Made by a program: the position numbers and the translations under genes. A stretch of DNA of 64,000 bases, from NCBI GenBank assembly GCA_039621445.1, contig CP154956.1:1105653-1169652 (forward strand), given 5' to 3'. Source of the stretch: Euglena gracilis. Its lineage: Eukaryota > Euglenida > Euglenophyceae > Euglenales. Under the pieces are notes generated by a model. It was not told where the DNA came from, made no database searches, and saw nothing but the letters and a program-made list of their open reading frames with translations. Below, in pieces: positions 1 to 9,712 of the stretch (position 1 is the stretch's first letter; every line of letters starts with the position of its first letter).

Positions 1-3000
1 TTTTCCGGGATGTAGGAGGTAAAATTCCTTCAGTCTCCCGAACTATGTTGTTTTTGCACAGCCTTCACTCCCGGGGGTCCGTGGGGGGATACAGGCGGAG
101 TGGGGGGTAGGCGCGATGGGCTCTGGGGTGAGGGGTAGGTTCGGGATACTCCCTTTTCCACGTAGGATTTTTTCCCGGGGACCGAAGGCCCTCCTTTTTG
201 GGGAGTGGTTGGATGGGGGAGTCCGGCTTGGCGTCCCTTCCGGCAGTGGGGGGGGGGTTAGGAAAAGGCCTGGTTACCCTCCCCTAGGCTTCAGATACCC
301 CAGCACCAACACCTTTTTGGCTTGTGCTGCTCTCCTGCGCCAGCAGATAGCCAATCTTTTGTAATCTTTTGCTTGTTCCGCCCTTGGGATTTTGATTTTC
401 TTGAACTTTTGCACTTCCTTGACTCCAGTGCCTTTCCTTGAATTGCCTTGAAATCCTTTGAAAATTGATATAATTTGACCTTGGTCTTGATTCAGCAGGC
501 ACAATCTTGAATTGAAACCATACGTAAGAAAGAGGGAGCCTGCAGTGAAATACAGAACAGTTAGAGAGCGGTTTGCGCTTTTTTGATGCTGAATTAGCGC
601 AGTGGTTCGCTTTATACAACAGCAGGCTGTAATAGTGGCAATGGAAGGTGCAGCGACAGTCCGCCAACTCTTCCTCCACTCCGATCCACCGGGAGAAAAA
701 ATCGCGAAGGGAAAAATTTGCCTCGAGCTCTGTGAACTTCGTTCAAAAATAAACGAAAATTCGGCCAGCGTAGCCCCCCCCCCAATCAAAAATCTATCAT
801 GGGGAGAATTCTGACTTTTTGAACCCCGGAGGTAAATCTTTGGGGGAATTTAGGCCCCCACCCCCCGAACGTTCAGCTTGACCACCTGTGGAGAGTTCGG
901 ACAGCCAACCCCCTCCACGGACGCTTTTGTCTCAATTTCTCATGGCAAACAAAAAGACTAGGATTCTTGGATGGAAAGGTGTTCTGTTGAATAACACAGT
1001 GCTTGCGGACATCCGAAATACAACCAACCCTTCATGAATGAAATCCGGTTAAATTCAAAAAATAACCATTCACAGGGTCGTCGCGTGGTGTATCATACAT
1101 TAACTGAAAAATAACACCATCCTTTAGACATGTGAATGGGAATGTGCGCCCCCCCCCCAACCGGAACAAGCTTGGGGGGAGCGCGCCCAAAAATTGGAAG
1201 AAATTCAGCCCTATCTCCCCCCCCGCATCAACGGAGAAGGTAAGGCTTCATCCCCCCTGCAACGCTCGCAAATGACTCCAAATCCAAAAAAAGTATCAAA
1301 ATTCCATGCATTTAGGCCGCTCTCCTACAGGAGCTATGCCTCGACATTGAAAAATTCCATTCACGGTGTGGGAAGGTGAGGTTGGGGTGAGGAATATAGG
1401 CAGCGTGGCTCACGGTTCGGGTAGCGGGTCATGGTGGCGTTATAAAGATGTAGGCCCCAACGAGGCTGGGCTATGGAGGGTGTTAATTGAGGCGGAGGGT
1501 TGGAAAAAACACGGTGTTTCCACCGAGTTGCACTCCAAAAGGCCCACCGGTGCTTCCACCAGGGATATTTTGGGTGTGAACAGAGCAAATTGCACACACC
1601 CCAGACTGTGTTCAGGGGTAAGATGGGTAACCAAGTGTGATTCGGGAAGGGGTTCATCCCCTGGACTCGTCAAAGATCCCAACTTGTTGGTTGGGAAGCA
1701 TACGATTTTCAGGGGGACGTTTTCGCGTTTTTTTGGAGCGTCTAAGAGGTGCCGCGTGCCTTGTTCTTGTGGCAAGGTACCTCTAAACGAGTGGCATAGG
1801 TTTCATAGGTTTTATCATTACTTCTCTCAAAAAATGTGTGAAGTATTCTCATTTTGTTTCGTTTTTCATTCTGATTTTTGTATTCTTTCGCATTTTTGTT
1901 CAATTTTCATGTTTTTTTTTGAGGTCCGACTAATGCAAGGGAGTTGGTGTCGCCTGTTTGGGGCGTCCGACAGTAAAATTTGGTAAGGCGGAAGCTTTTG
2001 AGAACGCGGAAGTTTCATTCCATGCAGAACGCGCATTCCATAGGAAAAGCCGAATTTGAGGTTCGAAATTAACACAATTTGCCTCCTGCCGACTTTTGTG
2101 GTTGTCCTTTTGTCATTAACATCAGTCAACAATTCAATTGGATGATATATATCAAGAGAAGATACATTGTTTGCAATAATTGTCAATTTCAGGTCCCTCT
2201 TTTCACTTTCATGGTGTGTGTATCATTTTGTTACCTTTTTTACCACTCTCTATTGCACAAAAAACACCTACCCTGTCCCTTTCCAGTGTTTTGCCTACCT
2301 GCAGAAAGGGCGGATGTGGTGACCTCTCGGGGAAAGACAATAGGGACAACCTCTTAACTTAAACAGAACCTTAACTTTGTGCAAGTTTTCTGTGAAGAAG
2401 CAAATTGATCCTACGCGCACCCCTCTGGTCGGGGGGTACAACAGTGGACGAAACGGGTGGTGGCCTGAGCCCTCCACCACCCAGAAAACACTGGCCCCGA
2501 GCCAGGGAATGGCAGCCCCAGTGGTGGGTGTCGGGGACGAGGCAGCCGACGGGGTGGCTGGGGTCCCTGGTCCGACACTCGAAGGGGGGCGCCGGGTCTA
2601 AAAAGTGGGGTCACGTATTAATTTTAAACCAAGACTTAACTTGTCTTTTGATTGTACCCAACAGCCCGGCAGCAACGTTTTGTTGGTGCCCCCACAGTGG
2701 GATCTTTTTACCAACTGCTGGAGGGAGGAGCTCCCCCCTCCCCCCAAGGTATAATGTGGAATGCTTGGTTGTGTCAGGCAAATATTGTAATCCCAGAAAG
2801 TGTCCATGTGTCGAAGTCCAGCATCGACACTTATCGTGAAGAGCCCGAGGAATGCCGAACTTTATGCCCCTGCCTTCAGGACATTGGTGGACCAATTGTT
2901 GCAGAAAGCGGTCTCCCTGCACGACTGCATAGTCCACAAGATGGCTGAGGCCATCCAGGATCTTGCTGTTCACAGTCTCAATGCTGCTGGCAATGCGTGC

Positions 3001-3619
3001 GCTGCCCAGGGTTTGGACACCACGGGCACCGCACTTTGTCGTTGTGAGGCCACGCCTTGCTCGCAGGCGGTGTTGTTGAGATTGTTTTTTGGTGCGTTGG
3101 ATTAGGAGGTCGTCTTCTGACCACAGTCTGGCAGGGCCCGTGTCCATCACTTTGGGGGGTCTGGGTGTTGAAGCTTTCTGTTGGGAAGTGGGCAGCCACG
3201 GTTCGCAACGGTCGGTCCGCGTCGTCAGGTTGTCCAGCTGCTTCCGCTGCTCCCGGTTGAAGGTCTTCAGCGCTATGCTTGCTTGAAGTTGCGTCTTTCC
3301 TTGAAATCCTCTCAAAAACTCAACAATTTTTGCTCCTGAGCACGTCTTTCCGGGTAGTAGCATTGGATTGATTGACTTCTTCTTCTTCCAATTGATTTAG
3401 CATTTGAAGTTCCTTCCTTCTGGGTGTCGAAGGGAAAAATTAGGAATCAGCATACCCCGGAGGGGGCAGAGGCAACTGCCAGCAGGCCTCTACGGCCATT
3501 GGAACCAGGGCCATGTGGGTCCACATTCCAGACCACAAAAAAATTCCACATTTCACAACACATTGGGTTCAGGCGGGGGTATGGCAGCCAAAACCGCACG
3601 GGCCACGAAGCAACAAAGA
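1..3619. other. Unassigned sequence left of element B1
   Basis: I see no gene, LTR or transposon domain that I can support in this stretch apart from one weak reading frame at 2,611-3,363. Composition is uneven, with many poly-G and poly-C runs. Short segments near 430-480 and 3,296-3,340 share a CCTTGAAATCCTtTGAAAA-like string, and a similar TTGAA-rich text occurs near 53,080-53,180 inside the LARD element, so part of this region may be decayed retroelement leader sequence. That is inference only. Confidence 0.4.
2611..3363 (-). CDS. Unrecognised open reading frame, 250 codons
   Basis: This is the longest frame in the first 3.6 kb. It starts at an ATG and has no motif I recognise. Its middle part (around residues 120-165) reads as amphipathic helix (SSIETVNSKILDGLSHLVDY), which would fit a gag-like coiled coil, but the opposite strand is also open and helical over the same interval (2,800-3,105), and a second minus frame starting just upstream is comparably protein-like. 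The surroundings are repetitive and no transposon end flanks it. I cannot decide whether it is coding. Confidence 0.2.
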   Translation of the reverse strand: MLLPGKTCSGAKIVEFLRGFQGKTQLQASIALKTFNREQRKQLDNLTTRTDRCEPWLPTSQQKASTPRPPKVMDTGPARLWSEDDLLIQRTKKQSQQHRLRARRGLTTTKCGARGVQTLGSARIASSIETVNSKILDGLSHLVDYAVVQGDRFLQQLVHQCPEGRGIKFGIPRALHDKCRCWTSTHGHFLGLQYLPDTTKHSTLYLGGRGELLPPAVGKKIPLWGHQQNVAAGLLGTIKRQVKSWFKINT

Positions 3620-4024
3620 TTGTACGTCCATCCCTGCTTTCCTCGCTTTCACCTCTGCCGGCGACCTACTTAGGAAAGTAAAGTCTGGAGTAACAGAAAA
3701 AATAAAAATAAGATAAAAGTGGAAAGCCCTTTCCCCCAATTAAGAGGCAGAGCACAAGGCAGGTGAAGAAGCTCCTTTGCAGCTGGAAATAAAGCCAAGT
3801 AATTTGGCTGTCCTTATAGGTCTTCGAAGAACAAGTCAATTCTTGAAATAAAATGAAAATAGGAATACCAGCTGCAGAGAGTAAGTCACGTGGTCGCACG
3901 TGATTGTGATCGCGAATGTCCTAAGCTCTGCCACAATCCTATTTCTGAGACGATACTTAGAACTCAGGTTGTGACGGAGCTGCTCTATGGCGAACCACAG
4001 AACCGGGATCGTGCCTGGTACACA
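3620..4024 (-). repeat. 3' LTR of B1
   Basis: On the minus strand it begins TGTGTACCAGGC directly after a polypurine tract, as the B2 LTR does at 42,042. Its far end matches the end of the B2 LTR in outline: an AAGTAGGT block, then a GAAAGCGAGG block, then GACGTACA. It is about 405 bp against 308 bp in B2 and the middle differs, so it is a diverged subfamily LTR. The left boundary (3,617-3,621) is judged from the GACGTACA end; no target duplication could be tested because the 5' LTR is missing. Confidence 0.65.
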
Positions 4025-4037
4025 TCCCCCTCCCAGG
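4025..4037 (-). promoter_or_regulatory. Polypurine tract of B1
   Basis: The minus-strand sequence CCTGGGAGGGGGA abuts the TGTGTACC start of the LTR. The same tract with the preceding ATAGCCC is found before the 3' LTR of B2. Polypurine tracts prime plus-strand DNA synthesis in LTR retrotransposons. Confidence 0.75.
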
Positions 4038-4640
4038 GCCATAGCCCGCTTTCCCTCATGGAGCAGGCTGTCCCAGGCCCATGTGGGGTTCGGACATGGT
4101 CCTGAGGATATATATGTTCCAGCACATCGCTGCTGACCTCCTATCTGCCAAATGGCAAAAGGAAAAACGAAAGGCAAGTGCAAAAGCAGACAAAAAGGTA
4201 TAAAAGGGGTCAACCGTTTATGCGGTGCCTACTTATTGTGGCAAAGGGGTGGAAGTGGAAGAGCCCATTGAAAAATGGGGCTGGAAGGTGTCAATTCCAC
4301 AAAGTCCCATCCGCCCAGTTTGGGGAGTGCCTATGGTACGCGGGGAGGTCTCATTTCGTAAGCAGAAAAGATTGAAGGGTCGGGTGTGGAAGGAGGGGGC
4401 ACCTGGCCGGTCATGTCCTACCAGGGAGAAAGACCTTTTTACAAAACCAACTGCCGGCGACAGCGATATTTTCTGCAGGGTGGTGGAAAGTAGAGAGGAG
4501 AGTGGGGCTTGTTAAAAGACCTAAGTCAGAATTCTTTCTGCCTTGCAGTATTATGAGGCCTTAAGGCTGAAGTAACAAAGTTGAGGTGTATTATTGTGGC
4601 GTGCGCACTATACGCTGTCTGTCTTCTTACTGGCGGCATA
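4038..4640 (-). other. 3' untranslated region of B1
   Basis: On the minus strand this segment is visibly homologous to 41,480-41,880 of B2: shared blocks include TCGCCGGCAGTTGGTTTTGT, CCCCCTCCTTCCACACCC, CAAACTGGG(C/T)GGATGGG and CCAGCCCCATTTT in the same order. No reading frame explains the conservation. Confidence 0.65.
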
Positions 4641-4939
4641 TGCCGCTGGTGAAGGTTTCACAGTGTGGCGGAGACACAGTGTTGTCGATGGAGATTCCCC
4701 AGAGGCCTATATCTCGATACACAGGCGTTAGCCGAAAATAGAGGGTTGAAATTACTAAAAATAAATACATTTTGGCAGTTGTGCGTGGGGTTTATACTGG
4801 ATACAGTGCGTGTAAGCCTGACAGAAGTGTCAAAACAGGGTCCATTTACCTTTTGCCTTTTTCTTTTCTTCGGCCGGGGTATCTATGGCACAGATGGCCA
4901 TTATCTGGGGGTCGGTGGTCTGAGCTCCGGAATGTCCTT

Positions 4940-5046
4940 CAAGAGTTTCCGCTATCTGCAGAATCTGAGGTTAAAATTTTACAACATGCCTTTCAGGCGC
5001 GTCGACATCATAATCGGGATATTCCCTTTTTTTGGCCATCCTGTTG
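4940..5046 (-). pseudogene. B1 ORF4, extreme C-terminal fragment
   Basis: The minus strand encodes a stretch reading EYPDYDVDAPERHV, which lines up with ETPSFDVNDPELNT near the end of ORF4 in B2. It continues, across the element A insertion, the fragment at 12,141-12,630. The insertion duplicated the five bases GGATT. Downstream on the minus strand the frame is open for a while with acidic and lysine-rich residues but with no further match. Confidence 0.5.
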
Positions 5047-5051
5047 GGATT
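5047..5051. repeat. Target site duplication of element A, left copy
   Basis: GGATT lies directly before the TG of the 5' LTR and is repeated at 12,136-12,140 directly after the 3' LTR. Five base pairs is the usual duplication size for Ty3/gypsy integrases. Confidence 0.9.
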
Positions 5052-5256
5052 TGCGGACTTTTTGCTTACCCGATCACCTTACCAACTGCCGAACCGACTT
5101 TTGTATTCTTAATTCAAACTTTTCTCCGCAGACTGCTGGCTCTTGTGTTATGTCTTCAAATTTATTTGTGATTACGTCTTTGGGACAATTGGGATATCAA
5201 GAAAATTGTGAATTCGGTGATTTTAAGAAAAACAAAAGAATATTCTGAGACGTCCA
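5052..5256 (+). repeat. 5' LTR of element A
   Basis: Starts TGCGGACTTTTTGC and ends GAGACGTCCA, so it has the usual TG...CA ends. It is repeated at 11,932-12,135 with about fifteen substitutions and a one-base indel, most of them in the last third. Confidence 0.92.
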
Positions 5257-5260
5257 AAGT

Positions 5261-5276
5261 TGGTCGCAGAGGTTTG
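5261..5276 (+). promoter_or_regulatory. Primer binding site of element A
   Basis: TGGTCGCAGAGGTTTG begins four bases after the 5' LTR. It begins with TGG, the complement of a tRNA CCA end, and resembles the site of the LARD element (TGGTACGCAGAGGTGG). The tRNA cannot be named with certainty. Confidence 0.6.
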
Positions 5277-5691
5277 TTGTTCCAGTCGTCCAAGACGTCT
5301 TCGAGGAGATTCAACATTGTTTCACTGGTTGACGAAGTTCCAGAAGTTGGTGTTCCTGAAGGCAAGGTTAACCGAGTTGCTGGTACAGAACAACACCTTC
5401 AACAGGAAGTTGTCATTCAAGCTGTGGTCAACAAGTTCCCAGTGGAGAATTCAACACTTGTTATACTGGTTACTTGGGTGAGGAAGCTTGTAAGTGCTGC
5501 TGTTCACCTTGCTGTCCTGAACAAGATCCTGGTGGAGGCAAGATCTTCATCATCTTGCTGACCTGGTCCTGAACCCAGTGGTTGGTTTTCTGTTCTGGTT
5601 TCTTCAGTTTTTGTTTGACTTTTGGGTTGGCCAGTGTTTCTCCCAGTTTTCAGAGCCAGTGGTTGAGTTTTTTTGAAAGTGATCTGCAGAA

Positions 5692-6812
5692 ATGTCCTCC
5701 ATTGAAGATTTGGAAAGAAGGTTGCAAGAACTGGAAATCAAATCAGCCAGCAGCGGTCAGTCTGTATTTACCCCTGTAAACCCCATCACCCAGGTTGAAA
5801 CATTTCTGAAGCAAATTGTGGAACCAAATTACAGCAACGCCAGCCAAAGTTCAACCCAAAGATCAAGATTACCCCCTGTAAAATTGCCAGAGTTTGATGG
5901 TGCAAATTGGCCAGAGTTATTGAAAGACTTTGGCAGATGGTTGAGGTTAACTGGTGCAGTTGTATTTGGAAATGTCCAGAAAAAGGATTGGCAGTTGGAA
6001 TGTTGCACCCCCAAGGTGAAAAAACTGGTTGAAAAAGTGATGTATGAAAATGATGATTTTGAAAAAGTGCTGTTGGAAATTGCAAAATTGTTCCCAACAC
6101 TGGAAAATGACGTGACTTTGAGATCTGCCATTGAGAAATTGCCAGCACTTTCACAGAACCCTGAACCCCAAGACATCAAAAAACTTTTCATTGAATTGGA
6201 CATTTTGATGGCCAGGTTGAGCCCCCAGGCCATGAGTGAACAGGAAAAGTTTTTGGTTTTGCTGAGGAAATTACAACCCAGAATGTATGCAGACATCAGG
6301 GCAGACAGATTTTACAAACATCGTTCTGAGACATTCACAGATTTGAGAAAAACAGTTTTGGAAAAAAGTTCTGAAGATTGGTTGGAGAGGAATTTGCTGA
6401 AAAAAGAAAATCTCAGACCATTGATGAAAGACCCCCTGATCAATCTGAAAAAGTTGGTGAAAGTGTCCCAGAATCTGGAAAAGGTGGAAAATATGGTGGA
6501 AAAGGAAAAAGCAAAGGAAAAGGCAAAGGCAAGGGTGAAAGAAAAGTTGATGACACCCCAGTACCACGATTTGGAGCCACAATTTTCTGTCGATTTTGTC
6601 ACAAAAAGGGGCATTATGAAGACAGATGTTGGTCAAAAGAAAAGTTTGAGAAAAAGAAGGCAGCAGCCCAGAATGGGGCAGGCAAAGGGACCCCTTCGGT
6701 TCAACCCCAGGGAGTGCAAACCCAGGTTACCCCCCAGGGTGAGAACCCCAAAAAGAGAAAAGGTGATGCTCTGCAGTTGCTCCAGATGGAGTGTAAAACT
6801 AATCTTTTATAA
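5692..6812 (+). pseudogene. gag: Element A gag (capsid and nucleocapsid), frame changed near 6,380-6,420
   Basis: The protein starts at ATG 5,692 with a short coiled coil (SSIEDLERRLQELEIK), then a helical capsid-like region (about residues 60-230) typical of Ty3/gypsy Gag. The natural continuation changes frame near 6,380-6,420 into a lysine/glycine-rich linker and a CCHC knuckle (CRFCHKKGHYEDRC, 6,588-6,629), ending at TAA 6,810-6,812. The original frame also stays open to 6,816 but lacks the knuckle, so a one-base indel is the simplest reading. The Gag stop is in frame with the protease that follows. Confidence 0.82.
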
Positions 6813-7247
6813 GTAAAAGTTTATGGAAAGGAAATTCAAGCCATTTTGGACACAGGGGCCACCATCACTGCAGTTTCTAAAAAATGTGTTCCAGAGAATA
6901 AAATTCAGCGGAGTGCTGCGGTACCCCTGAAGTTCGGCAACGGTGAGTACATATTTTCTGAAGGGGTGTGTGAGGTTTGTTTGGAGTTGGGGCGAAAAAC
7001 ACTAAAACTTAAAGCGTTTGTGGTTGAAACAAATGCCTTTGAGGCATTTTTGGGGACCTTTGAGGCATTTTTGGGGACTGACTTCACAGAAAGTGAGTTT
7101 TTCGGAGGGTTGCTGACCAGACCCCCCCGAAACATCATTGATGGTGAGGAGTTTTTACTTCAGAGCCATGATGGGGACCACACCATCAAAAGAATTTTCA
7201 GACTTTTCAAGACAGAAAGCTACACTTTGGTGAAGCCAGTGAAGTGA
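6813..7247 (+). CDS. Element A retropepsin (aspartic protease)
   Basis: This frame is in phase with the nucleocapsid part of gag and separated from it only by the TAA at 6,810. It reads KVYGKEIQAILDTGATITAV at its start, with the catalytic Asp-Thr-Gly-Ala (Asp codon 6,849-6,851). There is no ATG, so it would be made by stop readthrough, or the stop is a mutation. A 21-bp tandem duplication (7,038-7,079) repeats FEAFLGT in frame within the C-terminal half. The frame ends at TGA 7,245. Confidence 0.8.
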   Translation, partial: VKVYGKEIQAILDTGATITAVSKKCVPENKIQRSAAVPLKFGNGEYIFSEGVCEVCLELGRKTLKLKAFVVETNAFEAFLGTFEAFLGTDFTESEFFGGLLTRPPRNIIDGEEFLLQSHDGDHTIKRIFRLFKTESYTLVKPVK

Positions 7248-7261
7248 AAAGCTTTGGATGA

Positions 7262-8482
7262 ATTGAAGATTTCCGAGGGTCAGATTGCAGTGATCTTTTT
7301 GCAAACCAACTGAACCACACACAGTCTTTGTACATGACAAAAGGGAATTCAGCCTACAGGTATTCATGGGAAAAGTTGTTGTGTGACATTGATGCTTCCA
7401 AGTTTCTGTGGGCAAACCCCCCTTTCAGCCAACTAAGCAAAGTGGTGACAAATTTGTGCCTTGAAGAAACAAAAATGGTCCTGGTACACCCAGACTGGGT
7501 GGACCAGTACTGGTCCCTCCTGCTGGAAAGGGTGACAGTGGCCAGGGTGAAAATTCCAAGTGGGGTTCCCTTGTTTGTTGGTGACAGGTGCAAAAAGGTG
7601 CTGCCCTCCTCCCTGTGGAACACGTTTGTGAGTGTGGTGGACACAGTGCAATTCAAAGTGGATTTTGAGCTTTTGGACCCCAGAATTGTCAGTTGGCTCA
7701 GAAAAGTGTCAAGAAATTGGAGTTTGGATGAACTGAGAGGTGAGATCAGAAAGTACCCCACATTGGATGACGCAATTCAAGTTGATTTCCCAGATCTTTC
7801 TGATGTTCCCCCCCAGCAGCAGGCACCCCAGCCTGCTAACGCACCTGCAGACCAGCAAGTTTTTGAAAGTCCAAGTTTTCCTTTGGAGAATGTTCCCCAC
7901 AAGGAATCAGAAGAAAAGGTCAAAGAATGGTTGGACAATGTGGTGGTGTTTGAACCAATGAATGAGCATGAAAACATCAATTTTTTGGCTGAGTTGACAA
8001 AAGACATTGAAAGTGAGCTGAGTCGTTTTCAGGAGGTGAGAAAAGATGTGGAGGTGATGTTTTTACAGCTGTCCCAGCCTGTGGAAGATGTTCAGTTTGC
8101 AAAACCTGTGAAGACCCCCAAGGCAGCAATCAAGATGGATGAACTCAAAAGAATTTCCCAAGTTTTACATGAAAAGATTTGGACTTTGGAGGCCCAGAAA
8201 AAGGCTGATGAAAAAAGCAGCAAATTGTTTACTGAGAATCTGAGTGGAGAATTTGAGAAAGAAGTTGAGAAATTCAGAGACCACCCCAGGTTGTATGAGC
8301 TTTTGGTGAAATTCTCTGACGTTTTTGGACCATTGCCCACAATTTCTGAGTCTTCCCCCCTGCCTGTTTTGATGGACATTGAGCTGAAGCCCGAATGGGA
8401 AGGCAAACCCCTGAGGCAGAAGTGTTGGCCCATGCCCCAGGAGGATGAAAAGAAATTGACCTTCAGTGTGAAGAATTGCTAA
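7262..8482 (+). CDS. Element A methyltransferase-like (NPPF) domain and linker to RT
   Basis: The frame is open from 7,262. Its first 150 residues read DLFANQLNHTQSLYM, then a tryptophan-containing block, then WANPPFSQLSKVV (NPPF codons 7,415-7,426), then MVLVHPDW. This arrangement (DxFA..N, W, NPPF/Y, later hydrophobic strand and W) is the pattern of the phage/DIRS-type DNA N6-adenine methyltransferase family (Dam, PF05869). The rest (about residues 180-380) is a proline- and acid-rich linker followed by the N-terminal approach to RT (FSDVFGPLPT...PVLMDIELKPEW). The frame then breaks at 8,482. Methyl transfer activity is inference; known DIRS copies differ in whether activity is retained. 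Confidence 0.6.
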   Translation: MEDFRGSDCSDLFANQLNHTQSLYMTKGNSAYRYSWEKLLCDIDASKFLWANPPFSQLSKVVTNLCLEETKMVLVHPDWVDQYWSLLLERVTVARVKIPSGVPLFVGDRCKKVLPSSLWNTFVSVVDTVQFKVDFELLDPRIVSWLRKVSRNWSLDELRGEIRKYPTLDDAIQVDFPDLSDVPPQQQAPQPANAPADQQVFESPSFPLENVPHKESEEKVKEWLDNVVVFEPMNEHENINFLAELTKDIESELSRFQEVRKDVEVMFLQLSQPVEDVQFAKPVKTPKAAIKMDELKRISQVLHEKIWTLEAQKKADEKSSKLFTENLSGEFEKEVEKFRDHPRLYELLVKFSDVFGPLPTISESSPLPVLMDIELKPEWEGKPLRQKCWPMPQEDEKKLTFSVKNC

Positions 8483-9242
8483 AGTCAGGGTTGATTGAGC
8501 AATTCCCAGTTTGTGAAATCCCCCAGGTGTGCAGCCCCACATTTTTGGTGGACAAAAAGGGTCAAGTACCAGAAGGATGGTCGTTCATTATGAAAAATTT
8601 AATTCCAGAAGCAAAGCACATGCAGGTTTTTTGCCAAACATGGAAATTCTGATTGAAAGTTTGGCCAAGTGTCGGTTCAAAAGTACCCTTGACATGAGGA
8701 GTGGGTATTGGCAAACCCCAATCACAAAAAGAGCAGCAAATTTGTCTGCATTTTGCATTCCTTCAGGGAGGTGTTTTCGTCCCAAAAGGATGATGTTTGG
8801 GTTGATGAATGCACCAGGGATTTTTCAGGAGTTGATGGAAATCCTAACCTCCCAATGCAAAACGGATTTGAGGGTGAGAGATATTTTGAAAGAAGGACAC
8901 CTGGCTTCGTTTTTTGATGACACAGGGGTTGGTGCAAACTTTGAGGAGGATCATTTGTATCTTTTGGAAAAGTGGTTTGAAGTTTGCAGAAAGAGCCAAG
9001 GGAGAATCAAATTGAGCAAATGTTCTTTTCTGAATCAGACCATTGACTACTTGGGCTTCTCGTTGGGATGGGGAATGTGGCAGGCAAACAAAAGGAACAT
9101 TGAACCAATTCTGAGTTTTCGAGTTCAGAATCAAAGGAAGTTGAGGCGAATTTTGGGAGCCATGAATTTTTATCGCAGACACGTGAAAGGTTTTACTTTT
9201 GACTCAGCCCCACTGACAGATCTTCTGAAAAAGAATGTGTAA
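8483..9242 (+). pseudogene. pol: Element A reverse transcriptase
   Basis: The frame just after 8,483 reads EELLKSGLIEQF and CSPTFLVDKKG, the start of the Ty3/gypsy fingers domain, then changes frame near 8,540-8,580. From there it reads MVVHYEKFNS, FKSTLDMRSGYWQTPI (motif A), MMFGLMNAPGIFQELM (motif B) and SFFDDTGVG (motif C, FFDD codons 8,910-8,921), followed by KCSFLNQTIDYLGF and the connection region. It ends at TAA 9,240. At least two frameshifts separate it from the upstream domain. FFDD replaces the usual YIDD or YVDD. Confidence 0.9.
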
Positions 9243-9712
9243 TGGAGGTGGACTGAAAAGGAGGAGAGTTGTTTGAATGCATTGAAAAGGAAGTTGTCTT
9301 CTCTTGATGTTTTGTGTACCCCAGGAGTTCGGGAGAGATTGTTTTGGTGACTGACAGTTCGGATTTGGGAGGTGGTTCTGCTTTGTTTCAGTGGCAAACC
9401 CTCCAACAAACACAAATTCCTGAGAATTTTCGAACAAGTGGTGTGAAGGTGGATGGGACCCTGAAAAACAACTACCCCAGTGAAATGAGGTTGGTGCCCT
9501 TGGGCCACTACAACTGGAAATGGAGTTGGGCAAGAAAAAAATACACCACCTGGGAAAAGGAAATTTTGGGTGGTGTGCTGACCATTGCTTCACAAACAAG
9601 GATTTTGCAAAATATGCCAATTGTGTGGATGACAGGCAATGAGGCATCCACCTCTTTTCTGAAGGGTGAACCCCCCTCAACAAAAGGCTGGGAAGGATCT
9701 ATGTGTTTTTGA
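9243..9712 (+). pseudogene. pol: Element A RNase H
   Basis: After the stop at 9,240 the same phase continues with WRWTEKEESCLNALK and then shifts into the frame 9,314-9,712. Recognisable are VLVTDSSDLGGGSALFQW (first catalytic aspartate), YTTWEKEILGGVLTI (catalytic glutamate) and TGNEASTSFL at the position of the next acidic residue. This copy has a rather long insertion between the first and second motif (LHH..., about 60 residues). It breaks into another frame at about 9,703. Confidence 0.8.

Noticed and set aside
4665-5171. Plus-strand frame of 168 codons next to element A, and a rival frame at 4,772-5,248
   Set aside because: Both run into the LTR of element A. The minus strand of the same interval matches the C-terminus of ORF4 and continues across the insertion, which explains the region better.
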